DNA of 64,000 nucleotides from JBBSDP01 sp038240605 (GCA_038240605.1 JBBSDP010000006.1:58180-122179); one strand, 5' to 3'. Positions 31,188 to 40,484 are shown, counted from the stretch's first letter. Notes: a model not told the origin generated them from the sequence alone. A program made the numbers and translations.

Positions 31188-33515
31188 ATGACCAAACTAG
31201 ATTTCTCGCGCGCATCGGTGGCCGGGGCGGCTATTGGATTCCTGGGAATCTTCACCGGGACGCTCATCGCCGGACAGAATGACCGCACCCGTCCGCCGGA
31301 TCGGGAAGCGATGGCGATGGACTACGGCCCCTGCATGGCCAACACGTTTGAAGCGCCCAAGGGCAACCTCACCCTCAAGGGCGTGCTCGTGAAGCTCGAC
31401 AAGGAGCATGACGCGAACCTTCTCTTCGATACGGAGCTGTGTCGTGTATCGTGCACTTGGGTCGGGCCGACCCTCCACCTCGCCAGTCGTGTCTTTAGCG
31501 GCGACAACGATTTCCACTGCACCATCGACGGGGGGATCCAGTTCGCGACGGCCATCACGCCAGGTTGGAAAAGCGGAGAGAAGCAGGACGACCCGCGCAA
31601 TCCGAAGGACGGGCCGTTGCCGCACGACTGGATCCGCTATAAGGGACTTTACCTGCACGCGAACCAGGCCGTCCTCTCGTATAGCGTCGGAACAACCGAC
31701 GTGATGGAGATGCCGGGCGTGACCTTTGACGGCGGTCGGGCGCTATTCCATCGCGACCTGAGGATTGCGCCACATGAGCAGCCCCTTGAAATGCTCGTCT
31801 ACGAGCTGACGAAGGACGATCTCGCTCCCGCTTCGGAGTCCCAAGGCGTGCTCAAGGCCCACCCGCTTCCTACGTCGGCCAATTTCACGATCTCGCCGGA
31901 GCTCGCCGACCATGCGCTCCTCGTCAGCGGCGTTGCCGGTGCGCCGAACGGCACGACCTTCGTCACCAGTGGCCTGCGGACTTACCTGAAGATTCCTCCA
32001 GCGACGACGACGACCGTGTTACGCGTCGCGGTGGCAAGAATTCCCGTAAAGGCCGACGAACCACCACTCGGATCATTTCCCATCGGCTCACCAGCGGACC
32101 CGGAGCCCCTCACGCACGGCGGTCCGGCGCGATGGAAGCAGACGCTCACTACAACCGGCGAACTTGGGGCGGTTAACGCACCTTACGTCATCGATACGAT
32201 CAAGACTCCCACCGACAACCCGTATCACTCGTGGCTTCGCTTCACCGGCATCGATATTTTCCCCGACGGCAAGCGCGCCGCGCTCTGCACCTGGAACGGC
32301 GACGTATGGGTGGTCTCCGGCATCGACCACGATCTCAAACAGCTCACCTGGAAGCGATTCGCAACGGGCCTGAATAACCCGATGGGCGTGAAGATCGTCG
32401 ATGGCATCGTCCACACGATCGACCGCAGCCAGATTACCAAACTGATCGATATCGACGGGGACGGCGAGGCCGACCTCTGCGCCAACGTGAACAACGACTG
32501 CACGCTCACCCCTAACTTCCACGAGATGGCGTTTGACCTTCAGACGGACTCGCGTGGGGATTTCTATTTCTCCAAGAGCTCGGCCATCTGGGCGCCGCCG
32601 TTACGTCTGGCGGAACATGCCGGGTGCGTCCTTAAGGTCAGCAAGGACGGGTCGAAGCTGGAAAAGCTATGCACGGGATTGCGTGCCCCCAATGGCGTCT
32701 CCGTCGGTCCCGACGACCGCGTCTATACCACCGACAACCAGGGGAACTGGGTGCCATCGTGCCCGATTAACCTGATCAAGCGCGACGCCTTCTACGGCTA
32801 TTCGTTTCACGAAGGGCGTCCCGAGCCGCCGGCCGAACGCGAGAAGCCGCTCTGCTGGATCCCCTACAACCGCGACAAGTCCGCCGGAGCGCTCGTGTGG
32901 GACCTGGGGGATCAATGGGGCCCGTTCAAAGGGCACATGATCGAGTGCAGCTACGACTGCTCTATTTTTGAAGTGATCCAGGAAATGGTCGGCGACCAGG
33001 TCCAGGGGGGCGTGGTGAAATTCCCGCTCCACTTTCCCAGCGGCGTGATGCGCGGACGCTTCAATCCGGTCGATGGCCAGCTTTACCTGGCTGGATTGCG
33101 CGGGTGGTCGAGCGGGGCGGCGCGGGAGGAGTGCTTCCAGCGCGTTCGGTACACCGGCAAGCCGGTCTACTATCCGGTGGCCGTGAAGACGGCGCACGAT
33201 GGGATGGAGATTACGTTCAGCGGTGCGCTGGATCCCAAGTCGGTGGAAGCCGACAACATCGGCGCCGAGCAATACAACGTCGTGCGGACGTCGAACTACG
33301 GCTCGCCTGAGTTTTCGGTGAAGGATCCGAAGAAGGCTGCCCACGACGACGTGCCGATCAAGTCGGCGCGACTGCTGCCGGACGGCAAGACCGTCGCCAT
33401 CGAAGTGCCGGGGCTGCGACCTTCGACGAACTTCACCCTCACATTCAGGCTGACGGCGGCCGACCGCACGCCGGTCGAGCAGGAATTGGATTACACGTTG
33501 AATGTGGTGCCTTGA
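31188..33515 (+). CDS. DUF6797-type secreted protein with sugar-dehydrogenase-like propeller
   Basis: A 775-aa protein. Residues 8-28 form a signal peptide (SVAGAAIGFLGIFTGTLIAG). Residues ~45-280 match the planctomycete DUF6797 region (MDYGPCMANTFEAPKGNLTLKG, RYKGLYLHANQAVLSYSVGT). Residues ~290-640 form a quinoprotein-glucose-dehydrogenase-like beta-propeller: GIDIFPDGKRAALCTWNGD, GLNNPMGVKIVDGIVHT, DIDGDGEADLC and APNGVSVGPDDRVYTTDNQG. The C-terminal ~130 residues are an Ig-like domain (GALDPKSVEADN). Probably exported, oxidising or binding sugars; the cofactor is not provable here. Confidence 0.8.
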   Translation: MTKLDFSRASVAGAAIGFLGIFTGTLIAGQNDRTRPPDREAMAMDYGPCMANTFEAPKGNLTLKGVLVKLDKEHDANLLFDTELCRVSCTWVGPTLHLASRVFSGDNDFHCTIDGGIQFATAITPGWKSGEKQDDPRNPKDGPLPHDWIRYKGLYLHANQAVLSYSVGTTDVMEMPGVTFDGGRALFHRDLRIAPHEQPLEMLVYELTKDDLAPASESQGVLKAHPLPTSANFTISPELADHALLVSGVAGAPNGTTFVTSGLRTYLKIPPATTTTVLRVAVARIPVKADEPPLGSFPIGSPADPEPLTHGGPARWKQTLTTTGELGAVNAPYVIDTIKTPTDNPYHSWLRFTGIDIFPDGKRAALCTWNGDVWVVSGIDHDLKQLTWKRFATGLNNPMGVKIVDGIVHTIDRSQITKLIDIDGDGEADLCANVNNDCTLTPNFHEMAFDLQTDSRGDFYFSKSSAIWAPPLRLAEHAGCVLKVSKDGSKLEKLCTGLRAPNGVSVGPDDRVYTTDNQGNWVPSCPINLIKRDAFYGYSFHEGRPEPPAEREKPLCWIPYNRDKSAGALVWDLGDQWGPFKGHMIECSYDCSIFEVIQEMVGDQVQGGVVKFPLHFPSGVMRGRFNPVDGQLYLAGLRGWSSGAAREECFQRVRYTGKPVYYPVAVKTAHDGMEITFSGALDPKSVEADNIGAEQYNVVRTSNYGSPEFSVKDPKKAAHDDVPIKSARLLPDGKTVAIEVPGLRPSTNFTLTFRLTAADRTPVEQELDYTLNVVP

Positions 33516-33596
33516 GCAGTTGATCGGCCGCGGCCAGAGCAAAGAACCCTCACCCCAACCATCTCCCAGGGTACTGAAAGAGGGAGCGGAACATTT

Positions 33597-35057
33597 CTAT
33601 GCGAGGATTCCGCGCACCACATTTCCCTCGACGTCCGTGAGCCGGAAGCGACGACCCTGGAATTTGAACGTGAGTCGTTCGTGGTCGATGCCGAACAGAT
33701 GCATGAGCGTGGCCTGAAAGTCGTGAACGTGGACGGGGTTTTCGGCGACGTTGTAGCAGAAGTCGTCGCTGGCGCCGTAGGTGATGCCGGGGCGAATGCC
33801 GCCGCCGGCCATCCAGATGCTGTAGCAGTAGGGGTGATGGTCGCGACCGACTGACTTGGAGCTCAGGTCTCCCTGGCCAAAAACGGTACGGCCGAACTCG
33901 CCGCCCCAGATCACCAGCGTGTCATCGAGCAAGCCACGCTGCTTGAGATCCTTCACCAGCGCCGCCGACGGCTGGTCGGTGTCCTGGCACTGGATCTTGA
34001 ATTGCGTCATCAGATTGTTGTGATGGTCCCAGCCGGCGTGCATGAGCTGCACGTAGCGCACGCCGCGCTCCGCCAGCCGACGCGCCCGCAGGCAGTTGCC
34101 GGCATAGGAGCCGGAGCGCAGCACGTCGGGGCCGTACATGTCGAGAATTTCCTTCGGCTCGGTCGTGAGGTCCGAAAGCTCGGGGACCGATGCCTGCATC
34201 CGATAAGCCATCTCATATTGCGCGATGCGCGTGGCGATCTCCGGGTCGCCGGCGTCGGCGAGCGTTATCTCGTTGAGCTTGTCGAGGTCCGTAAGGAGCT
34301 CGCGCCGCATCGAGCGCGTGACGCCGGGCGGATCCGAGAGGTACAGAACCGGATCACCGGCCGAGCGCAGCTTGACGCCCTGGTGCTTGCTGGGGAGGAA
34401 GCCGCTGCTCCAGTAGTGGTCGTAGAAAAGCTGGCCGCAGGTGTTCTCCTTGTCGCGCGAGGTCATCACGACGAACGTCGGGAGGTTGTCGTTGAGGCTC
34501 CCAAGGCCGTAGCTGAGCCACGAACCGATAGCCGGCCGACCGGGTTGCTCGGCGCCGGTAAAGTAGAACGTGACGGCGGGGGCGTGGTTGACCTGCGTGC
34601 TGGTCATCGACTTGATCAGGCAGATGTCATCGACGATCGAGCCAGTGTGCGGCAGGTAATCGCTGATCCATGTGCCGGATTTGCCGTATCGCTGGAACGG
34701 CACGATCGACGGGAGGATCACCTGCTTCTGACCCTGCGTCATCGTCGAGAGGCGCTGGCCCATCTGAACGGAAGGGGGGAGAGGCTGGCCGCGCAGCTTC
34801 GCCAGATCGGGCTTGTAGTCGAGCGTATCGACGTGCGGCGGGCCGCCGGACATCAGCATGTAGATGACGCGCTTGGCCCTGGGGGCGAAGTTGGGAAATC
34901 CCGGAAGGCCGCGGCCCGGCGCGGCGGTCGATGCCTCGGCTCCGCGCAGGTCCTTGTTCAGAAGCGTTGCCAGTGCGGCGGTGCCGATCCCGGTGGCGGT
35001 CCGCCCGAAGAACTGCCGGCGGTTAAGTTGGAAGGGATCGTTAGGTTCGAGTGACAT
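33597..35057 (-). CDS. DUF1501 domain-containing Tat-exported protein
   Basis: A 486-aa planctomycete protein. The start at 35057 (MSLEPND) has AGAGGA upstream. A twin-arginine signal NRRQFFGRTATG lies at ~residues 12-23, followed by the hydrophobic GIGTAALATLL. The mature part is an alkaline-phosphatase-like fold: KRVIYMLMSGGPPHVDTLDYKP, TFVVMTSRDKENTCGQLFYDHYW and VIWGGEFGRT...GRDHHPYCYSIWMAGGG. DUF1501 genes almost always follow a PSD1/cytochrome-c gene, as here (35-bp gap), and the pair is thought to act in the periplasm on sulfated or other polysaccharide breakdown or respiration; the precise role is unknown. Confidence 0.92.
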   Translation of the reverse strand: MSLEPNDPFQLNRRQFFGRTATGIGTAALATLLNKDLRGAEASTAAPGRGLPGFPNFAPRAKRVIYMLMSGGPPHVDTLDYKPDLAKLRGQPLPPSVQMGQRLSTMTQGQKQVILPSIVPFQRYGKSGTWISDYLPHTGSIVDDICLIKSMTSTQVNHAPAVTFYFTGAEQPGRPAIGSWLSYGLGSLNDNLPTFVVMTSRDKENTCGQLFYDHYWSSGFLPSKHQGVKLRSAGDPVLYLSDPPGVTRSMRRELLTDLDKLNEITLADAGDPEIATRIAQYEMAYRMQASVPELSDLTTEPKEILDMYGPDVLRSGSYAGNCLRARRLAERGVRYVQLMHAGWDHHNNLMTQFKIQCQDTDQPSAALVKDLKQRGLLDDTLVIWGGEFGRTVFGQGDLSSKSVGRDHHPYCYSIWMAGGGIRPGITYGASDDFCYNVAENPVHVHDFQATLMHLFGIDHERLTFKFQGRRFRLTDVEGNVVRGILA

Positions 35058-35092
35058 CCGATCGTTCCTCTGGCTGAAGCGAACGCGCGCAA

Positions 35093-38000
35093 TCATTCCT
35101 TCGTGATCACCTGATCCATGTTCATTACCGTATTCACTATGGCGGTCCAGGACGCCAGCTCGACTGGATCGACGGCCAGATCGCGCGGCCGTTCACCCAC
35201 CGAGATCAGCTGTGTGGCACGCGCCGGTTCGGCGCGAAATTCCGTGGTGAGCCGTTCCAACGCCTGCTTCACGATCGTCTGCTCGGCGTCGGTGGCAGGA
35301 CGGGCGAGGAAGCGCTGGAAGACCGTGTTGATCTTTGTGTCGACCGGCTTGGCGCGCTCTTTCAGCAGCGTTTCCGACAGCACGCGTGCCGCTTCGACGA
35401 ACGTCGGATCGTTCTCCAGCGTGAGCGCCTGGAGCGGCGTGTTGGTCCGCGATGGTTTGACGATGCAGACGGTTCGCGGGGAAACGTCGAACATGCCCGC
35501 CGGGGCCACGGTTCGACGCCAGAACGTGTAAAGGCTGCGGCGATAGAGGGCGTCGCCGTGGTCCTGGTCGTAGCGGATCTGACCAAGGCTCATCTCTTCC
35601 CAGACCCCGGGCGGTTGATAGGGCTTGACCGGCTTCCCGCCGACCTTCTCCACGAGCAGACCGCTGGCCGCCAGCGCCTGATCGCGAATTGCAAAGCTAC
35701 TGAGGCGGTAACGCGGCCCGCGGCCCAGCAGGCGATTGGCCGGATCGCGTTCGAGTAATTCCGGCGTCATCTTCGAGCTTTGGCGATAGGTGCTGCTGGT
35801 GACGATCAGGCGGTGCATCGCCTTCACGTCCCACCCGCCGGCAACGAAGCGATACGCCAGCCAGTCGAGCAGCTCCAGATGCGTGGGGGGTTCGCCCTGC
35901 GTGCCAAAGTCGTCGCTGGTCTTGACGATGCCGACGCCGAAGAACCCTTGCCAGTATCGATTGACGATCACGCGAGCCGTCAGTGGATTCGCCGGATCCA
36001 CCAGCCATCGCGCCAGTGCCAGCCGATTGTTGGGCACGTCCTTCGGCAGCGGCGTGTTGAGGACGGCCGGCGCGCCCGGTTCCACCTTGTCCGCGGGCTT
36101 GTCGTACTGGCCGCGATTGAGGACGTGCGTCTCGCGCCGGGTCGCATCGTCCATCACCATCACGTGCGGGAACGATTGCTCCAAATCCTCCGCGGCCTTT
36201 CGCGCCAGGGCCACGGCGTTGTTCAATGACTTGTACTGCGGATCAACGTTGACGCGATAATAGTCGCGGAGCTTGTTCTTCTGCGCGTCATTTCGCTTCG
36301 CCCGCTCAACCGCCAGGATCGGGGCGATCTCGCCAGGAACGACCGGCCCGGTTCCGATGGCCACGCGGAAGTGGCCCATTGTGTGATACGGATGCTCCGA
36401 CTCGTAGTGGAACTGCACGCGAAGTTCGGTCCCCCCGGCGAAGCCGACCGATTCGCCGAGCGTGAACGTCGCCGACAACTGGTCTTTGTCGGGCGCGCTC
36501 ATCACCGCCCAACCCGTTTTCGAATTTCCATCTACCGCGGCTGAAGCCGGCCAACCCTGCTGCGAATAGGTTGCGAACGCACCGGTGAACGCGAGTTTCC
36601 GCGTCTCCTTCGGATTGACGGTGGAGACGGCTTCGCCATCCACCTCGGTCAGGACGAAGTTGCCGTTCTCCAGTGCCCGGCCCGGGCCCTCGTGTGGAAG
36701 CGAAGGGTGGGGCAGGGCATCGAGCCGAACCGCGGTGACGCCGATCAGATCCGTTTTCAGCACGACGGTTTGCACGTCCGTGATCGGGCTGGTCCCACCG
36801 GCGAGGATCGTCCCATCCTCGATCTGGCGGATCCACGCCTTGCCCATCGAGGAAACGGACGTCGGAACGACGGTGACGAACTCCGGCGGATGGCCCGTCG
36901 ATTTTTCCCACTCCGCCTGGGCTGCATCAATGGCCGGGAGGGCGGCGGCAAGCTGCGCTTCCGCCTGCTTGCGCGATTCCTTCAATGCCTCCAGTTTCTT
37001 CTGATCCTCCGCGGACGCGTCGATCATCGTCGGCTGGGCATTGCCACCCGCGCCCGGATTGTTCCCGTTCTCGCTGCATTGATTGAAGTAGGCGTAGAGG
37101 GAGTAGTAGTCCTTCTGGGTGATCGGGTCGTACTTGTGATCATGGCACTTGGCGCACCCGACGGTGAGCCCCAGGAACGTGCTGGCGGTGGTGTCCACCC
37201 GATCCAGCACGTTGGTCACGCGCACCTCTTCAGAGATCGCGCCGCCTTCGCCGTTGTACGGATGGTTGCGGTTGAAGCCGGAGGCAAGACGCTGATCGTT
37301 GGTTGCGTTGGGCAGCAGGTCGCCGGCGATCTGCGCCACGGCGAATTGGTCAAATGGCAGGTTGGCGTTCATCGCCGACACGACCCAGTCGCGCCAGGGC
37401 CACATCGTCCGCGTCGGGTCGGCCTGGTAGCCGTTGCTGTCTGCATAGCGGGCGGCGTCGAGCCAGTCGGCCGACATCCGTTCGCCGTACCGAGGCGATG
37501 CCAGCAGGCGATCGACCACTTTCTCGTACGCCCCCGTCGATTGATCCGCGAGGAAGTCGTTCACCCCCGCCTCGGTCGGCGGCAGGCCGGTCAGGTCGAG
37601 CGTGACCCGGCGAATCAGCGTCCGCCGGTCCGTCTCTTTCGAAGGCTTGAGTCCTTCCTGCTCGAGGCGGGCAAGGATGAACCGATCGATAGGGTTCGTG
37701 ATCCAGGCGCTCTCCTTCACCTCCGGCAAGGGCGATTCCTGGGGAGGGATGAAGGCCCAATGCGGCTGATAGGCCGCGCCTTCTTCAATCCATCGCTTGA
37801 GGATCGATTTTTGCGCATCGCTCAGCGACAGGTGTGACGCCGGGGGCGGCATTTGTTGCTCGGGATCGGCGGAGGTGAACCGGCGGTACGCCTCGCTCTG
37901 CTCCAGGTGGCCGGGGACGATCGGCGCGCCGTGCTTGCGCACCTTGAAGGCTTCGTCGGCAACGTCGAGGCGTAGGTCCGCCTTGCGGGCCTTCTTGTCG

Positions 38001-38170
38001 AAGCCGTGGCACTTGAAGCAAGTGTCGGACAGGATCGGGCGGACGTCGCGGTTGAACTGCAATGGTCGAGGTGTTCCGGCCGCGCTCGCGCCGGCCGCGT
38101 TGGTCGCGGCGAACGCCGCCACGAAGGCCGCGGTTATTCTCGTTAGAAGCGCGCGCATGCTCGTATTCAT
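35093..38170 (-). CDS. PSD1 / planctomycete cytochrome c domain protein (DUF1549, DUF1553)
   Basis: A 1025-aa exported protein. After a signal peptide (residues ~5-30) comes the planctomycete cytochrome c domain with CFKCH (heme CxxCH) in ILSDTCFKCHGFDKKARKADLRLD-type context. Then DUF1549 (PIDRFILARLEQEGLKPSKE, LTGLPPTEAGVNDFLAD) with CAKCHDHKYDP, a concanavalin/discoidin-like insert in the middle, and DUF1553 (NNRLALARWLVDPANPLTAR, GTQGEPPTHLELLDW, LQALTLENDPTFVEAARVL). It is the first gene of an operon with the DUF1501 gene. Acts in the periplasm, probably in electron transfer linked to a partner. Confidence 0.92.
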   Translation of the reverse strand: MNTSMRALLTRITAAFVAAFAATNAAGASAAGTPRPLQFNRDVRPILSDTCFKCHGFDKKARKADLRLDVADEAFKVRKHGAPIVPGHLEQSEAYRRFTSADPEQQMPPPASHLSLSDAQKSILKRWIEEGAAYQPHWAFIPPQESPLPEVKESAWITNPIDRFILARLEQEGLKPSKETDRRTLIRRVTLDLTGLPPTEAGVNDFLADQSTGAYEKVVDRLLASPRYGERMSADWLDAARYADSNGYQADPTRTMWPWRDWVVSAMNANLPFDQFAVAQIAGDLLPNATNDQRLASGFNRNHPYNGEGGAISEEVRVTNVLDRVDTTASTFLGLTVGCAKCHDHKYDPITQKDYYSLYAYFNQCSENGNNPGAGGNAQPTMIDASAEDQKKLEALKESRKQAEAQLAAALPAIDAAQAEWEKSTGHPPEFVTVVPTSVSSMGKAWIRQIEDGTILAGGTSPITDVQTVVLKTDLIGVTAVRLDALPHPSLPHEGPGRALENGNFVLTEVDGEAVSTVNPKETRKLAFTGAFATYSQQGWPASAAVDGNSKTGWAVMSAPDKDQLSATFTLGESVGFAGGTELRVQFHYESEHPYHTMGHFRVAIGTGPVVPGEIAPILAVERAKRNDAQKNKLRDYYRVNVDPQYKSLNNAVALARKAAEDLEQSFPHVMVMDDATRRETHVLNRGQYDKPADKVEPGAPAVLNTPLPKDVPNNRLALARWLVDPANPLTARVIVNRYWQGFFGVGIVKTSDDFGTQGEPPTHLELLDWLAYRFVAGGWDVKAMHRLIVTSSTYRQSSKMTPELLERDPANRLLGRGPRYRLSSFAIRDQALAASGLLVEKVGGKPVKPYQPPGVWEEMSLGQIRYDQDHGDALYRRSLYTFWRRTVAPAGMFDVSPRTVCIVKPSRTNTPLQALTLENDPTFVEAARVLSETLLKERAKPVDTKINTVFQRFLARPATDAEQTIVKQALERLTTEFRAEPARATQLISVGERPRDLAVDPVELASWTAIVNTVMNMDQVITKE

Positions 38171-38250
38171 TACTCCCGCGGCGCGGCCGTGTTTGGCTGA
38201 TTGTCTTGACGAGCCGGGCGCGGCGCGGGTTCAGGCCGGACCGGATGGGC
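38171..38250. repeat. ~80-bp dispersed repeat, copy 1
   Basis: ACTCCCGCGGCGCGGCCGTG then TTGGCTGATTGTCTTGACGA is repeated in the same orientation at 40401-40480, with roughly four of five bases identical over ~78 bp and a 20-bp identical core. It lies directly in front of the PSD1 gene start. Confidence 0.85.
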
Positions 38251-38401
38251 TCGAGCGCCCCGAACGTAACCCGACAAGCGGAATTGCCGGGCCGATTTGC
38301 TGTCTTCCCCGTTTCTGTAGTAAATTGACCACAGTTGTGACCGCTCTCCGCGGGTCGGCGTTCAACTGTGCGTAAGACGCATCTGACAGGGGAGAATCCG
38401 G

Positions 38402-39007
38402 ATGCTCGATGCGATTGAACAGGTAAAGCCGGTAGACCCCTGTGCCACACGCGCCACGCTGTTCCCGCGCCTGCAACAAGGCGACCGCTACGGACGCGAG
38501 CTCGCCTGGGCGGAATTCCACGCCCGTTACGCCCCCATCATCGCAGGCTTCGCCCGCAAGTTGCGTGTTGCTCCTCAGGACATCGATGACGTGATCCAGG
38601 ATGTGATGGTCGGGTTCTATTCCGCCGCGCCGCTATTCATTTATGAGCCAGAAAAGGGCCGCTTCCGTGGTTATCTCAAGGTCTGCACTTTCAGGGCGCT
38701 CTCCTTACGTCTTGGCAGGCTGCCGAAGCTTGATGGCCGCCCGCTCCACGATCTCGAACCTGCCGCGCCCGAAATTGATAGCCCGTGGGATGAGGAGTGG
38801 GAAGCAAACGCGCTCGCCAGCGCGATCGATGCCGTGCGTGAGAGATATGAATCGAACAACACATTCCGCGCATTTGAGATGAACGTGATGCTCAACATTC
38901 CAGTCGCGAAAGTCGCTTGTAAACTTGGAATAAGCGTGGAGAGCGTTTACCAGGCGAAACGACGGATCATTGGGGCGCTGCGGAAGTGCATCAATGGGAA
39001 TCGGTGA
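38402..39007 (+). CDS. ECF-type RNA polymerase sigma factor
   Basis: A 201-aa sigma-70-family protein with GGGGAG before the ATG. Region 2 spans ~residues 35-105 (WAEFHARYAPIIAGFARKL, DIDDVIQDVMVGFY, GRFRGYLKVCTFRAL), and region 4 spans ~135-195, with the helix-turn-helix FEMNVMLNIPVAKVACKLGI...SVESVYQAKRRII. The region 4 start (FRAFEMNVMLNIP) differs from common ECF groups and resembles planctomycete-expanded ECF types. No anti-sigma factor gene is next to it, which is unusual for ECFs; regulation may depend on its own C-terminus or on a distant partner. Confidence 0.88.
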   Translation: MLDAIEQVKPVDPCATRATLFPRLQQGDRYGRELAWAEFHARYAPIIAGFARKLRVAPQDIDDVIQDVMVGFYSAAPLFIYEPEKGRFRGYLKVCTFRALSLRLGRLPKLDGRPLHDLEPAAPEIDSPWDEEWEANALASAIDAVRERYESNNTFRAFEMNVMLNIPVAKVACKLGISVESVYQAKRRIIGALRKCINGNR

Positions 39008-39018
39008 TGCGCGTAAGT

Positions 39019-39225
39019 AGAGGGGGTCAGTTGTCGATAGCGACGGGTCAGTTCGGACCTCAGCGGAACATCCTTCACTTCAGCAAGGATCGCGTCGCTC
39101 AGGAAGAGAACCGCTTCGCCTGCCAACACCCTCTCGATACACGCCCCGGCAGGTCCTCGGCCGCTGATGAGTGCTTGCACAAAGATAACGGCATTGAGGA
39201 CAACGTGCGGTGGGGCCTTGGTCAA
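39019..39225 (-). pseudogene. decayed PIN-domain (VapC-like) toxin
   Basis: About 69 codons of a PIN-domain toxin: PHVVLNAVIFVQALISGRGP, VLAGEAVLFLSDAILAEVKD and LRSELTRRYRQLTPS. The TTG start overlaps the stop of the antitoxin gene. Two lesions are visible. The canonical D-T-N that starts the active site is replaced by N-A-V, removing the first metal-binding Asp. The frame then runs out of PIN sequence and into the antisense of the sigma-factor 3' end. A full toxin is ~130-140 aa and needs three or four acidic residues, so this copy should be inactive. Confidence 0.7.
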
Positions 39226-39461
39226 TGCTGCTTCCTGTAGAAGTCCCTGTCTTCGGTAATCTGCCGCACAAGTTCGTCGTCACTTGTGCCGCTCGCCGCG
39301 AACTCTTCGCGAAGCGGCGCGAGAATTTCGTCGATTGAAGGCCGGCTCACAGCCTGCTCCAGGATTTTAGATGCATACGTCACCGGATCTTTGCCCTCGG
39401 CGGCGGCACGTTGCCGGAGCTTGGCCTCGGCCTCAGGCGAAAGCAAAACACTTAGCATCAT
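39222..39461 (-). CDS. antitoxin of a PIN-type toxin-antitoxin pair
   Basis: A 79-aa protein from ATG 39461 (MMLSVLLSPEAEAKLRQRAA). The N-terminal half looks like a ribbon-helix-helix with LSPEAEAKLRQRAAAEGKD, followed by YASKILEQAVSRPS; the C-terminal half (APLREEFAASGTSDDELVRQI) should clamp the toxin. It overlaps the decayed PIN gene by four bases in the antitoxin-first arrangement. It appears intact although its toxin is broken. Confidence 0.75.
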   Translation of the reverse strand: MMLSVLLSPEAEAKLRQRAAAEGKDPVTYASKILEQAVSRPSIDEILAPLREEFAASGTSDDELVRQITEDRDFYRKQH

Positions 39462-39536
39462 GAATTCACCTCGTGCGCAATCATAACATGATGTTCCAGA
39501 ATGAGCTACGCCGCGCGCGTGCAGGGTCCCCCGTGA

Positions 39537-39600
39537 CTTTGATGACAATCCAGGGCGTGATGGTCGGCTTCTATTCCGCCGCACCGCTATTCGTATACCA
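39537..39600 (+). pseudogene. fragment of a second ECF sigma-factor gene
   Basis: About 60 bp encode IQGVMVGFYSAAPLFVYQ, nearly identical in DNA and protein to residues of region 2 of the intact sigma factor at 38402 (IQDVMVGFYSAAPLFIYE). Flanking sequence does not match, so this is a remnant or a copied segment. Confidence 0.7.
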
Positions 39601-40020
39601 ATGGGGTCCGGCGATCACTCGCTTGACGCCGCTCTCGGCGATCTCAAGGAGCGGCGAGAGAAACTTCCACGAGCGTGCACGGATGCAGGTCCTTGAGAAC
39701 TTCCTCGATCCGGGGCGCCAACGGGACCAGGTGGGAAATCTTATTCGACCGCGCAATCGCGCACCGCTCATACGCTCACGGTTGATCCATACGATTCCGA
39801 AAAGCGGGTGGGCGGGCTGAATCAGATCGCCGTCGAGGTCTTCGGAAGTAAGCCGCTTTGCCGGCTGAACGGGAGGGGGCATCGTGGGGTTCTTGGGTAG
39901 GGCTCCACACTTCTTTGAGGGCCGTAACAATTATAGCATGTCGAAACCTGGTGGAACAATACCGGTTGGCCTCCGCCCGATTGGAATCTCAGCGCTTGGT
40001 TCGATGGCGAACGAGCCACC
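39601..40020. other. degenerate region without intact gene
   Basis: About 420 bp. On the minus strand 39800-39890 reads RLTSEDLDGDLIQPAHPLFG, then IVWINRERMSGA, loosely reminiscent of a short antitoxin of the DUF433 kind that is frameshifted afterwards. No intact frame is supported on either strand. Confidence 0.35.
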
Positions 40021-40350
40021 ATGACTTACGCTTATCTGGCGAATTTTGATGCGGGCGCTGATCCGGCGACCGGCGCGCCTCTAAAGTTCATCCGCAAGCG
40101 GCGTGGCGGCGCGCCCGGAGATATTCTGTTTGTGGACGCCGCCCTTTGGGTGGATCGCCACGACGGCTGGTTGATGGTCAATCACACCAGGTCCGGCGGC
40201 GGCTTCTGGAACGGCAGCCGCGGCAGCTCGGACCCGATAGATGCCCCAGCGGCTGTCAATTGCGCCAACGCCGACGGCTCGGTGACGACCGAGAAAAATC
40301 CACAGCGGCGCGTCCGGCTCGCTTATCCGGGCGAGTTCCTGAGCTGGTAA
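40021..40350 (+). pseudogene. C-terminal fragment of a pseudopilin-like protein
   Basis: 109 codons: ILFVDAALWVDRHDGWLMVN followed by H, and NCANADGSVTTEKNP. The order (ILFxDA...W...NH...xNxxxADGSV) matches the C-terminal part of planctomycete type-II-secretion pseudopilins of the H-X9-DG class. The prepilin peptidase signal and the long N-terminal helix are missing, so this is a 5'-truncated gene or, less likely, a small stand-alone relative. Confidence 0.5.
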
Positions 40351-40400
40351 GGATTTGTCCGGCGTGAAAACGGGCAACAACGTCTGAAAAAGGATATGGG

Positions 40401-40480
40401 GACTCCCGCAGCTTGGCCGTGCTTGGCTGATTGTCTTGACGAAGCGGTTGCGGCGCAGATTCAGGCGGGTCCGCGTGGGG
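40401..40480. repeat. ~80-bp dispersed repeat, copy 2
   Basis: Same orientation as the copy at 38171-38250, with TTGGCTGATTGTCTTGACGA as identical core. It lies directly after the 3' end of the BNR-repeat gene, and together the two copies bracket the accessory segment. Confidence 0.85.
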
Positions 40481-40484
40481 TCGT

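Noticed and set aside
39028..39050. GGTCAGTTGTCG similarity to 31107-31120 taken as a dispersed repeat
   Set aside because: On the minus strand these bases encode LTRRYRQLTP of the decayed PIN toxin, so the match is coding sequence, not a shared repeat.
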